Below, one piece after another: positions 5,251 through 12,447 of a DNA stretch of 13,788 nt. The position numbers were made by a program, and so were the translations under genes. Each line of letters begins with the position of its first letter. Positions within the stretch are counted from its first letter, which is position 1. Origin of the DNA: Actinomycetota bacterium (lineage in GTDB: Bacteria; Actinomycetota; CADDZG01; JAHWKV01). The notes beneath the pieces are model-generated. The model was not told the DNA's origin. It searched no databases and saw only the letters and a list, made by a program, of their open reading frames with translations. The stretch is from positions 1-13,788 of the forward strand of contig JAHWKV010000003.1 in NCBI GenBank assembly GCA_019347725.1, read 5' to 3'.

Positions 5251-6339
5251 TTAGGGATCCATTCCTCCCATTGACCTTCCAGCGCTGCTGCGTTCTCGAC
5301 CGTTTGGGTCCGGGAACTGGGTTTCGCCGGTTTGCGTTCGTTGCGAGCGATCGATCGACAGGCGCAGCGCTCTGGGCATGGTAGGCACGGCCAGGCGCAG
5401 CGCGGCGAAGTACGCGCGGGTGAGCGGCTGCGCTGCCGGGGAGCTGTCCAGCATTAACATTCGTCTTCCCCACTCCGGTAGCAGGTCTGTAGCCGCCTTG
5501 GCGAAAATCCAGTAGGCAAACTTAACCGCGCCGAGCGATGCCGGCAACAGGATCCGGCGTTCCCGCTGGGAGCAGCCGGGAAAGCGCCTCCTCAGGCCGC
5601 GGCCGGGCATGAGCTGCTGCCACCCGTCGGCAAGAGCCCTCCCGGAGTCGAGGACCGTCGGGGTGTTTCCCTTGCCTCCGTCCAGTACCCAGCGCGCCGA
5701 CTCCAGCGCATCCCGGCTGGGCTCGAGCTGGGTGCGTACCTGCTGGAAATACTCCTGCACCTCGGGCCGGCTGGTGGGCACCCCTTTGGCCCCGAGCATC
5801 CGGGGAACGCGGGCCGTCTCTGCCCAGTAGCCGTCTATGTCGGTACCGCCTATGGGCCGTGGAGCGTATAGCAGATGCCCGTCGAGGAAGCCGCCGTAGA
5901 TGGTCGTGTGCGTCCACACCGCCAGATCCGGGTCGTCGGCCCGGTACGGCCTGCCGTTGGGGGCGGTCCCGCTGATGCGCTTATGTAGCCGGTTGACGTG
6001 GTCGATTACGCCGTGCGCTACCTCCGTTGAGGCGAAAGCAGTGGCCATGACGAACGAGGCGGTACGCGCGAGGCGGCCGATGGGGTCGGTGCGGAATATG
6101 GAGTGATCGAGCGTTCCAGCGAGCACCTGAGGGTGCAGCGTTCCCAGAATGAGTCCGCTCATACCCCCGACCAGGGCGGACGGCCAATCCGATCCCACTT
6201 CCCAGGTAACGCTGCCGGGTCCGAAAAGGCCTGCGTCGCCAGGGGGGTCGGTGTACTGGACGCCGGGCAGCTGGCTTACCTCGAAGGGAGCCTGTACCAC
6301 ATCCCCAAGTAGCTGGCGGAAATCGGTTATCCGGTTCAT
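5251..6339 (-). CDS. DUF2236 / MpaB-like oxygenase family protein
   Basis: The 362-residue product matches the MpaB/latex-clearing-type DUF2236 layout. An N-terminal segment has GPGSVTWEVGSDWPSALVGG and LHPQVLAGTLDHSIF; a core helix ASTEVAHGVIDHVNRLHKRI leads to the hallmark YRADDPDLAVWTHTTIYGGFLDG and then DIDGYWAETARVPRMLG. Known relatives are haem-linked or oxidase-like enzymes such as mycophenolic acid MpaB and rubber oxygenase Lcp, but most bacterial members are uncharacterised, so the substrate is unknown. The frame extends to 6564, but ATG 6339 is preferred: upstream residues do not resemble the family and a promoter (TTGTCG-17-TAATGT) places transcription start at this ATG. It heads a probable two-gene unit with the AI-2E gene and is divergent from a methyltransferase. 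Confidence 0.85.
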   Translation of the reverse strand: MNRITDFRQLLGDVVQAPFEVSQLPGVQYTDPPGDAGLFGPGSVTWEVGSDWPSALVGGMSGLILGTLHPQVLAGTLDHSIFRTDPIGRLARTASFVMATAFASTEVAHGVIDHVNRLHKRISGTAPNGRPYRADDPDLAVWTHTTIYGGFLDGHLLYAPRPIGGTDIDGYWAETARVPRMLGAKGVPTSRPEVQEYFQQVRTQLEPSRDALESARWVLDGGKGNTPTVLDSGRALADGWQQLMPGRGLRRRFPGCSQRERRILLPASLGAVKFAYWIFAKAATDLLPEWGRRMLMLDSSPAAQPLTRAYFAALRLAVPTMPRALRLSIDRSQRTQTGETQFPDPNGRERSSAGRSMGGMDP

Positions 6340-6346
6340 TGCACTG

Positions 6347-6375
6347 ACATTACGCCGGGCCGGGCGCTCCGACAA
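6347..6375 (-). promoter_or_regulatory. Leaderless promoter of the DUF2236 gene
   Basis: On the minus strand TTGTCG (6375-6370) and TAATGT (6352-6347) are spaced by exactly 17 bp. The start codon at 6339 is 7 nt past the -10 box, so the mRNA would begin at the ATG, consistent with no Shine-Dalgarno. Confidence 0.55.
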
Positions 6376-6386
6376 ACGGCGGGCGG

Positions 6387-6392
6387 TAGCAT
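6387..6392 (+). promoter_or_regulatory. -10 box (TAGCAT) of a likely leaderless methyltransferase promoter
   Basis: TAGCAT lies 7 nt before GTG 6400, and there is no Shine-Dalgarno in between. No convincing -35 was seen at the proper distance. The -35 of the divergent DUF2236 promoter (6370-6375) lies between the two -10 boxes, so the promoters probably overlap. Confidence 0.4.
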
Positions 6393-6399
6393 CGAAGCT

Positions 6400-7401
6400 G
6401 TGAACTGGGGAATCGACGATTCGGGTGCGCACACAATTCAACAGGTGGCCACCGGCCTGTACCGGACCCAGGCTTTGTACGTCGCGACGAAGCTGGGGGT
6501 GGCGGACCTGTTGAGTCAGGGAACCCAGTCGGCCGAGGCTCTGGCACTGCAGCTCAAGGTGCATCCAGACCGGCTGAACAGAGTGCTGCGGTACCTGTGC
6601 TCCTTAGGTGTCTTTGAACAGGTGGAAGCTGGGCTCTACGCCAACAACGCAGCCAGCCTGCATCTGAAAGCCAATGAGCAGGGTTCGATGGGCGACCTGG
6701 CCCTGCTCTTCGGCGAAGAGTTCTATCAAGCGTGGGGAAGTTTGTTGGAGGCGGTGCGTACCGGACGTGACGCGTTTGGGATCGAGTTCGGATGCAGTTT
6801 GTTCGAGTATCTGGAGGATAACCAGCCGCGTGCCAGGGCATTTGACCGGGCCATGGCGGGAGGGAGCACCTTTTTTGAGGCTGTGCCCGAAGCGTACGAC
6901 TTTTCACCCTTCCAATCGGTCGTGGATGTCGGTGGAGGAAACGGGGCCGCCCTGATCCCCCTACTCGCGCAGTACCCCCGCCTCAAAGGGGTTTTGTTCG
7001 ATGCAGCGTCGGTACTGGAAGCGGCCGCGCGGGATTTGGACCGTCAGGGCCTCGCCGAGCGTTGCCAGTTGGTGCCCGGAGATTTCTTCAAATCGGTTCC
7101 GGCCGGCGGCGCCGTCTATCTGCTGTCCCGGGTCCTGCATGACTGGACCGATGAGCAGTGTTTGCGCATACTGCGCAACTGCCGGGAAGCTATTGTCCCG
7201 GGCGGCAAGCTGAAGGTCCTGGAGCGGCTGGTGCCCGGGCCTTTGGCCCTGGGGGCGGACCTGAATATGTTGGCGGTGACTCAAGGCCGTGAGCGGACCC
7301 GGGAAGAGATGGACGCACTTATGCGTAACAGCGGGTTTGCGCTGGAGCAGGTGCATGAGTTGCCGCTGGAGGTGAAGCTACTTGCGGCCGGCCCCGCCTA
7401 G
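6400..7401 (+). CDS. SAM-dependent O-methyltransferase (PF00891 family with dimerisation domain)
   Basis: The 333-residue product has both parts of the plant/bacterial small-molecule O-methyltransferase family. An N-terminal winged-helix dimerisation domain (about 10-95) contains ALYVATKLGVADLL and PDRLNRVLRYLCSLGVF. A Rossmann domain follows with the SAM motif VVDVGGGNG (174-182), an acidic residue after strand 2 (Asp201), GDFF (227-230), and SRVLHDWTDEQC, in which His247 is the expected catalytic base followed by Asp248. Family members methylate hydroxyl groups of phenolics, polyketides, carotenoids or hydroxyindoles; the acceptor cannot be read from sequence. The start is GTG 6400, at the edge of a leaderless promoter. 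It is divergent from the DUF2236 gene across 60 bp and ends 23 bp from the convergent GH65 gene. Confidence 0.92.
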   Translation: MNWGIDDSGAHTIQQVATGLYRTQALYVATKLGVADLLSQGTQSAEALALQLKVHPDRLNRVLRYLCSLGVFEQVEAGLYANNAASLHLKANEQGSMGDLALLFGEEFYQAWGSLLEAVRTGRDAFGIEFGCSLFEYLEDNQPRARAFDRAMAGGSTFFEAVPEAYDFSPFQSVVDVGGGNGAALIPLLAQYPRLKGVLFDAASVLEAAARDLDRQGLAERCQLVPGDFFKSVPAGGAVYLLSRVLHDWTDEQCLRILRNCREAIVPGGKLKVLERLVPGPLALGADLNMLAVTQGRERTREEMDALMRNSGFALEQVHELPLEVKLLAAGPA

Positions 7402-7424
7402 GCTTACCCGGGAACGGACAGGCA

Positions 7425-9782
7425 CTAAAACCGGCTGAGCGTGGTGTGCCGCCGGCGAGGCTCGCGTCCCACAGGCTGTACCGGGTGAGTTCTGGCTTTG
7501 ATCGGTGGGATGTCGTGGGTGATCGCCTTGTCTGTCGTGAGCTTAAACTGCTCGCCATGGTGGCGCAGAGTCAGCGGCTCCCCGCTTAAGAGGCTGTAGG
7601 TGGCGTAGTTGGGCAGGATCACCACCGAGAGACGGCGGTCGTGGTGCCTGAGGTTGAAGGAAATACGGTTGAGAAACGCCGGCATGCGGGGAGAGAAGTA
7701 CAGCTCCGGCCCGTGGGTGCGCATTCCTCCGAAGCCCGACACCAGGGCGCTCCAGGTCCCGGCCATCGAGGCGATGTGCACGCCGTCTTTTGTGTTGCCG
7801 TGTACGTCCTCCAGGTCTACTAGCGCCGTCTCGCCCAAATAGTCGTACGCGAGGTCAAGATGACCGAGCTCGGCAGCGATCACCGCTTGGGTCGCCGCCG
7901 ACAGAGAGGAGTCCCGGACGGTGATACGTTCGTAGTACACGAAGTTGCGAGCCTTTTGTTCTTCACTGAAAGCAGCCGACTGCAGGTGCATGGCCAAAAC
8001 CAGATCCGCTTGTTTGATCACCTGTTTGCGGTACAGGTCGAAGTAAGGGTAGTTGAGCAGCAGGGGATAGGACTCGGGACCGGTGTGGGCAAAATCCCAA
8101 CTCTGCCGCAACGTATAGCCCTCGCACTGCGGGTGCACCCGGAGCCGGTCGTCAAACGGTATATACACCGACGCCGCGGCGCTGCTCCAGCTGGCCAGTT
8201 CGTGCTCGTGAACCTCCAGGTGGGCCGCCACGTCAGGGTGGCGCTCCACAGCCTCGGCAGCCGCCCGCAAGTTGTGCCGTGCCATCAGGTTCGTGTAGAC
8301 GTTGTTGTCGCTGAGCGCGTCGTACTCGTCCGGCCCGGTAACGCCATCGATCCGGAATTTGCCCTCGCGGTCGAAGTGACCCAGGCTGTACCAAAGCCGC
8401 GCGGTCTCTACCAGCAGTTCGACACCCACGTCCCTGTCAAACTGGTCGTCGCCCGTGCAGTCGAGGTACTCGGTGACTGCGTACGCGATGTCGGCGTTGA
8501 TGTGGAAGGCTGCGGTTCCCGCCGGCCAGTAGCCGGAGCACTCCTGGCCGGCGATGGTTCGCCATGGGAACGAGGCGCCTTTTAGGCCCAGAGCCTGAGC
8601 TCGGTCGCGAGCTGCGTCGAGTGTCGAGTGTCGCCAGCGTAGGACGTCGGCGGACGATTTGGGCAATGTGTGGTTGAAGACGGGCAGGACGAATATCTCG
8701 CTGTCCCAAAACGCATGCCCCTCGTAACCCGTACCGGTGAGACCTTTGGCTGCTATGGGGCGCTCTTCGGCCCTGGCTCCGGCTTGCAGGACGTGAAACA
8801 AGCCGAAGCGCACGGCCTGCTGTAGTTTAGCGTCACCGTCGATCTCAATGTCGGCTCCGTCCCAAAAACTGTCAAGGTAACGGCGCTGCTCGGCCCGCAA
8901 CTCGTCCCAACCCGTATACCGGGCCGCGTTGAGCGCGGCGATCACTTGGTCGAACAAGGCGGCCCGCGATCGGGTTCCAGACCAGCCGTAGGCGAGGTAT
9001 TTTATGATCCGCAGCGTCTGGCCCGGAGCCAGCTGACAAGTAAATGTCGTGCGAGCAATGTCGGGTTGGGCCGACAGCTCCATGGCCACGTTTTCCGGCC
9101 CCTCCACCATGTGGTCCATGGCGGCGGCCAGGCGTAGCTTGCTGGCTTTTGTGATGTGCACCAGAGCGGCGCCGGTTTCCCACTCGGCCTGGTACTCGGC
9201 CTCGAGTGGGGATTCGAGGGCGGCGGATACTCGGGGATCCTTGCGAAACGGGGGCATGGGTTCGTTGGCGACCAGCTCGGACTGGATGACGACCCTGGTC
9301 GCCTCTTCGACGGCCTCCACCTCGTAGCTGATGGCCGCTACCGCGCGCTGCGTGAACGAAACCAGGCGGGTGGAACGAATTATGGCCGACTGGCCTGCCG
9401 GTGAGGTCCAGTCAACCTCTCTCGAAAGGGTCCCGGCCCTTAGATCAAGGTGCCGTTCGTGCTTGTTCAGTCGCCCATAGCGGATGTCGAAAGGCTCATC
9501 GTCGACAAGTAGCCGGATCAGCTTTCCGTTGGTGACGTTGATGATCGTCTGGCCGGATTCGGGGTTGCCGTAGGCGGGTTCGGCGTGCGGAAGCGGCCGC
9601 GACTCGTAGAAAGAGTTCAGGTAGCTGCCGGGCCTGTTGAACGGCTCGCCCTCGTCCAAGTTGCCTCGCAGGCCCAAGTGGCCGTTCGCAAGCGCGAACA
9701 GGGACTCCGTTTGCCCCAGGGCCTCCAGGTCCAACTCGTTCTCGCTGATGCGCCAAGGCATTATCGGAAGCGCGGCGTCCAT
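7425..9782 (-). CDS. GH65 glycosidase/phosphorylase (trehalose-, maltose- or kojibiose-active)
   Basis: The 785-residue product has the full GH65 architecture: an N-terminal beta-sandwich (about 1-270), a linker, an (alpha/alpha)6 barrel (about 315-690) and a short C-terminal beta domain. Signature blocks include EGHAFWDSEIFVLPVF (354-369) and VTGPDEYDALSDNNVYTNLM, where Glu486 corresponds to the family general acid. KQADLVLA (590-597) and DGVHIASMAGTW follow; His669 matches the phosphate-binding histidine of maltose phosphorylase. This supports phosphorolysis, giving beta-glucose 1-phosphate, but phosphate-dependent mycobacterial trehalase-type hydrolysis is also in this family. The start overlaps the stop of the upstream HAD gene by one base (TAATG), so the two are co-translated; that gene encodes a beta-phosphoglucomutase-type enzyme, which fits a phosphorylase. 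Disaccharide specificity is not determined. Confidence 0.93.
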   Translation of the reverse strand: MDAALPIMPWRISENELDLEALGQTESLFALANGHLGLRGNLDEGEPFNRPGSYLNSFYESRPLPHAEPAYGNPESGQTIINVTNGKLIRLLVDDEPFDIRYGRLNKHERHLDLRAGTLSREVDWTSPAGQSAIIRSTRLVSFTQRAVAAISYEVEAVEEATRVVIQSELVANEPMPPFRKDPRVSAALESPLEAEYQAEWETGAALVHITKASKLRLAAAMDHMVEGPENVAMELSAQPDIARTTFTCQLAPGQTLRIIKYLAYGWSGTRSRAALFDQVIAALNAARYTGWDELRAEQRRYLDSFWDGADIEIDGDAKLQQAVRFGLFHVLQAGARAEERPIAAKGLTGTGYEGHAFWDSEIFVLPVFNHTLPKSSADVLRWRHSTLDAARDRAQALGLKGASFPWRTIAGQECSGYWPAGTAAFHINADIAYAVTEYLDCTGDDQFDRDVGVELLVETARLWYSLGHFDREGKFRIDGVTGPDEYDALSDNNVYTNLMARHNLRAAAEAVERHPDVAAHLEVHEHELASWSSAAASVYIPFDDRLRVHPQCEGYTLRQSWDFAHTGPESYPLLLNYPYFDLYRKQVIKQADLVLAMHLQSAAFSEEQKARNFVYYERITVRDSSLSAATQAVIAAELGHLDLAYDYLGETALVDLEDVHGNTKDGVHIASMAGTWSALVSGFGGMRTHGPELYFSPRMPAFLNRISFNLRHHDRRLSVVILPNYATYSLLSGEPLTLRHHGEQFKLTTDKAITHDIPPIKARTHPVQPVGREPRRRHTTLSRF

Positions 9783-10525
9783 TAGGCGCTCACCAATAAG
9801 TCGGCTAGATCGTCAACCACGACGTCGGCCCCTTCCTCGGCCAGCTCCGCAGCTTGATTGCCTCTGTTGACGCCCACTGCGTAGCCGAACCCTCCTGCCC
9901 GCGCTGCCTGCACACCGGCTAGAGCGTCCTCGAAGACGCACGCCTGGGCAGGTTCAACCTCGAGCCGGCGGGCTGCGTAAAGAAAGGTGTCCGGGAAAGG
10001 CTTGCCTAGCAGACCCTCTTGAGCCGCCACCATACCGTCGACGATGACTTCGAATCGGCTTAGTAGTCCGGCAGCTTCCAGTACTGCCCGGGCGTTCGCG
10101 CTGGCCGATACCACGGCTGCTTTCAAGCCGGTGTCTTGGATCGCGTCAAGGTAGCGTTCCGAGCCTTCGAACGGCGCAACCCCCATGGACTGCATGAGCT
10201 GCATAACCAGCGCGTTCTTCTTGTCGCCCAGTGCCTGCACGGTAGGCTCGGTGGACGCTGGGAAGTCCGGCCTCTCCGGGATAACGATCGAGCGGGAGGC
10301 CAGAAAAGAGCGGACGCCATCGTGCCGGGGTTTGCCGTCGACAAACCTGAGATAGTCCTGCATCGTAAACGGATCGTAGCCCCCGGGATCACCGGTGTGT
10401 TCGCTGAGATACGAGTCGAACGTCCGCTTCCAGGCCTCAAAGTGAATCGAGGCTGTCTCCGTCAATACGCCGTCGAGGTCGAACAGGCAAGCGCGTATTC
10501 CCTCGGGTAATCCCACCGATTGCAT
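9782..10525 (-). CDS. HAD-superfamily beta-phosphoglucomutase-like protein
   Basis: The 247-residue product carries all four HAD motifs. Motif I is LFDLDGVLTET (Asp16 nucleophile, Asp18 acid/base). Motif II serine is in VVSASANAR, the motif III lysine is in LLGKPFPDTF, and the motif IV acidic pair is in CVFEDALAGVQAARAG. A helical cap lies between motifs I and II, as in beta-phosphoglucomutase, which converts beta-glucose 1-phosphate to glucose 6-phosphate. The cap is large, including KRTFDSYLSEHTG and FVDGKPRHDGVRSFL; the latter is typical of the enzyme. The frame is open to 10807, but the extra residues overlap the divergent YqgE gene antisense and look non-coding; ATG 10525, just before motif I, is chosen although it has no Shine-Dalgarno. 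Operon with the GH65 gene via TAATG. A plain sugar phosphatase is the alternative. Confidence 0.9.
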   Translation of the reverse strand: MQSVGLPEGIRACLFDLDGVLTETASIHFEAWKRTFDSYLSEHTGDPGGYDPFTMQDYLRFVDGKPRHDGVRSFLASRSIVIPERPDFPASTEPTVQALGDKKNALVMQLMQSMGVAPFEGSERYLDAIQDTGLKAAVVSASANARAVLEAAGLLSRFEVIVDGMVAAQEGLLGKPFPDTFLYAARRLEVEPAQACVFEDALAGVQAARAGGFGYAVGVNRGNQAAELAEEGADVVVDDLADLLVSA

Positions 10526-10637
10526 AGCGAACAAGGTTAGTGGACTGTCGGGCAAATTACACTTCTCTTCCTCGCGGCGGCGCGCACTGACGCAGAAGCC
10601 CCCCGGTTGTCGACGCCGGAAATGAAATGATTGTCTT

Positions 10638-11177
10638 ATGGAGAATCTGCTGGGAAGCTTGCTCATCGCCAGCGGCTCGCTGATGGATCCGAACTTCCGG
10701 CGTGCCGTCGTGGTCATCACCGAGCACAACGACGAAGGAACGATGGGTCTGGTGCTGAACCGGCCGGCCGAGGTAACGGTGGCGGAGGCCGCTCCGGCGT
10801 TGACCACCGTTACCGCTGCCGATTCGCCGGTTTTTATCGGTGGTCCTGTTCAGCCTGAGGCGGCCATTGTGCTCGCCGACTTCGGCTCCTTTACTCCCGA
10901 GACGAGGATAGTAGTGGGCACCATCGGGCTGTTGGGTGCGCTCGATGAAGTGCCTATGCCGGAAATCAAGCGCGCCAGGGTGTTTGCAGGCTACGCGGGC
11001 TGGGGTCCGGGTCAGTTGGAGGCGGAGATGGATGAGGACTCTTGGATCGTCGAGGACGCTCTTGCCGACGATGTATTTACCGACGAACCGCTGCGGCTGT
11101 GGAGTTCAATCCTGCAGCGAAAAGGAGGTAGTTACAGAATGCTGGCGCTGATGCCGGCCGATCCATCGATGAACTGA
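10638..11177 (+). CDS. YqgE/AlgH family protein (UPF0301)
   Basis: The 179-residue product matches the usual length and the conserved start of the YqgE/AlgH family. GSLLIASGSLMDPNFRRAVVVITEH is followed by GTMGLVLNRP, then FIGGPVQPEAAIVL, and the later block AGYAGWGPGQLEAEMDEDSW before a C-terminal domain. The family is a cytosolic fold of uncertain biochemical role; AlgH was named for an effect on alginate regulation in Pseudomonas and should not be assumed here. ATG 10638 begins right at the conserved motif and has no Shine-Dalgarno. It is divergent from the HAD/GH65 operon across 112 bp and ends 18 bp from the convergent 412-residue gene, with no terminator visible in that short gap. Confidence 0.93.
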   Translation: MENLLGSLLIASGSLMDPNFRRAVVVITEHNDEGTMGLVLNRPAEVTVAEAAPALTTVTAADSPVFIGGPVQPEAAIVLADFGSFTPETRIVVGTIGLLGALDEVPMPEIKRARVFAGYAGWGPGQLEAEMDEDSWIVEDALADDVFTDEPLRLWSSILQRKGGSYRMLALMPADPSMN

Positions 11178-11195
11178 GCGCCTTGGAAAAGCTGT

Positions 11196-12434
11196 TTACT
11201 CCCAGGGAGCAACGCCGGGACCTGAAGCTTTCAGCCTCAGGGTTTCCAGCGCCGTAGCTTGCCCGATGGGGTTCAACGTCAACTCGGGTGGCTCGGACTC
11301 TGCGGACCGCTCAACGAGCTCCAGCGCCTCTAATGGCTCAAGAGTTTCCGAAAACGCCCTTTGAATCGACTGGGTGCTCGGGGGTGCTCCGGTGCCGGCT
11401 TCCCGGTAACCGGCCTCTGCGGCTGCTTCCGAGATCTTCTCCGTGATCTCCGGCAGCCTTCCCGAGCCGTCCTTGAGTAGCACGGCCAGCAGCAACTCGC
11501 CCGCCAATCTATGGAACGAGTTGCTTGTCTTAAGGGTCCGCGGGATTTGGCGCCAGTGCTTGAGCGGGTTCGAGAGGTAGCGCTCGCCCAAGCGGGTGAT
11601 CACTATACGTCCGGCGTGCTTGCGAGCGAAGCGTAGGTCCTTGGACAGGGTCAGCAGCGTGCTCGACTCGTCGACGTCAGACCCGTCTCCGTCTCTCAGC
11701 TCGTGCAGGCAATTACTAAGGGCCGGGTACGGGTCGCCGGATCCTTCAGGCAGGTCGGCCGGATGCAGGAGGCGATTGGCCAGCGCAGAAAGAATCAAAC
11801 GTCGGGTCTCGCTCTGCTCGGCTCCGAGCCACCGTTGGATTCGCTCGGTTAGGGTCACGTCCAGCGGGGTCTGGCCGCCCAGTTTGGGATTAGGGGTGTT
11901 GAGGTAGGTGCGTACGAGCTTGGCCTGGCGGCGCTTCCATCCCCTGGCCCCCGGCACCAGATCTCCGGTTACCAGCGCCAGCTCCAGGTAGTCCTGGACC
12001 GCGGCCAGTGTCGCAGCTTCCTCAGGTCCCATTGCTGCGCCCCAGGTGAACTCGGGGAGGTCCGGTGGGTAAATGCCCGACTCGAGGTTGGCCTTGCGGA
12101 ATGCGAGGAGGCCTTTCTGTGGATTTTCGGCGTAGGCCGCGTGAACCTCGATCGTTCGGGGCGATCGGCAGATCTCCGCGTAACGGGGAAGGCCAAGGCG
12201 GTCCAGCAGCTCGGCCAGGGCCACCACGATGGTCTGGCGCAGAGCAACATCCGCCTGCCATTTCAGCGGCAGGTCGTACCAGCAGAATCGCTGGACCCGC
12301 TCCTGGGTGACGCGTGAGGCTCCGCCGCCACCGGTAACCCACGAAAGCGCGGTGGCGGCCAGCCTGGACCGCTGCGGGTCCTCCGCGGCCATCTTGTCCA
12401 GGGCCTCGGCTACTCCGGGGTCAATTTCCGCCAT
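11196..12434 (-). CDS. Unknown protein of 412 residues with a possible MbcA/Xre-like segment and winged-helix-like C-terminal part
   Basis: I do not recognise the whole protein. It is soluble, charged and mostly helical. Residues about 164-205 (GWKRRQAKLVRTYLNTPNPKL and LGGQTPLDVTLTERIQRWLG) resemble the NP-x-LGG-x-TPLD pattern of MbcA/ParS/Xre antitoxin toxin-binding domains, though this is a short match. Residues about 258-300 (LLTLSKDLRFARKHAGRIVIT followed by RLGERYLSNPLKHWR) look like a winged-helix unit. A conserved-looking aromatic stretch, FCWYDLPLKW, lies at 50-59. The gene begins 13 nt after the stop of the M15 peptidase gene on the same strand, so the two probably form one transcript; only a weak AGGT precedes the ATG. 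No partner toxin gene adjoins it, so an antitoxin role is not supported. Treat as hypothetical. Confidence 0.75.
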   Translation of the reverse strand: MAEIDPGVAEALDKMAAEDPQRSRLAATALSWVTGGGGASRVTQERVQRFCWYDLPLKWQADVALRQTIVVALAELLDRLGLPRYAEICRSPRTIEVHAAYAENPQKGLLAFRKANLESGIYPPDLPEFTWGAAMGPEEAATLAAVQDYLELALVTGDLVPGARGWKRRQAKLVRTYLNTPNPKLGGQTPLDVTLTERIQRWLGAEQSETRRLILSALANRLLHPADLPEGSGDPYPALSNCLHELRDGDGSDVDESSTLLTLSKDLRFARKHAGRIVITRLGERYLSNPLKHWRQIPRTLKTSNSFHRLAGELLLAVLLKDGSGRLPEITEKISEAAAEAGYREAGTGAPPSTQSIQRAFSETLEPLEALELVERSAESEPPELTLNPIGQATALETLRLKASGPGVAPWE

Positions 12435-12447
12435 ACGTACCTAGCAT

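Noticed and set aside
6340..6564. Longer start of the DUF2236 protein at 6564
   Set aside because: The extra residues are antisense to the methyltransferase N-terminus, unlike the family, and a promoter lies at 6347-6375.
7860..8585. 241-codon plus-strand ORF inside the GH65 gene
   Set aside because: It is antisense to conserved GH65 barrel sequence with no recognisable protein; a GC-rich shadow frame.
10526..10807. N-terminal extension of the HAD protein in the open frame
   Set aside because: It is antisense to the conserved start of the YqgE gene and precedes HAD motif I by too much; ATG 10525 fits the family.
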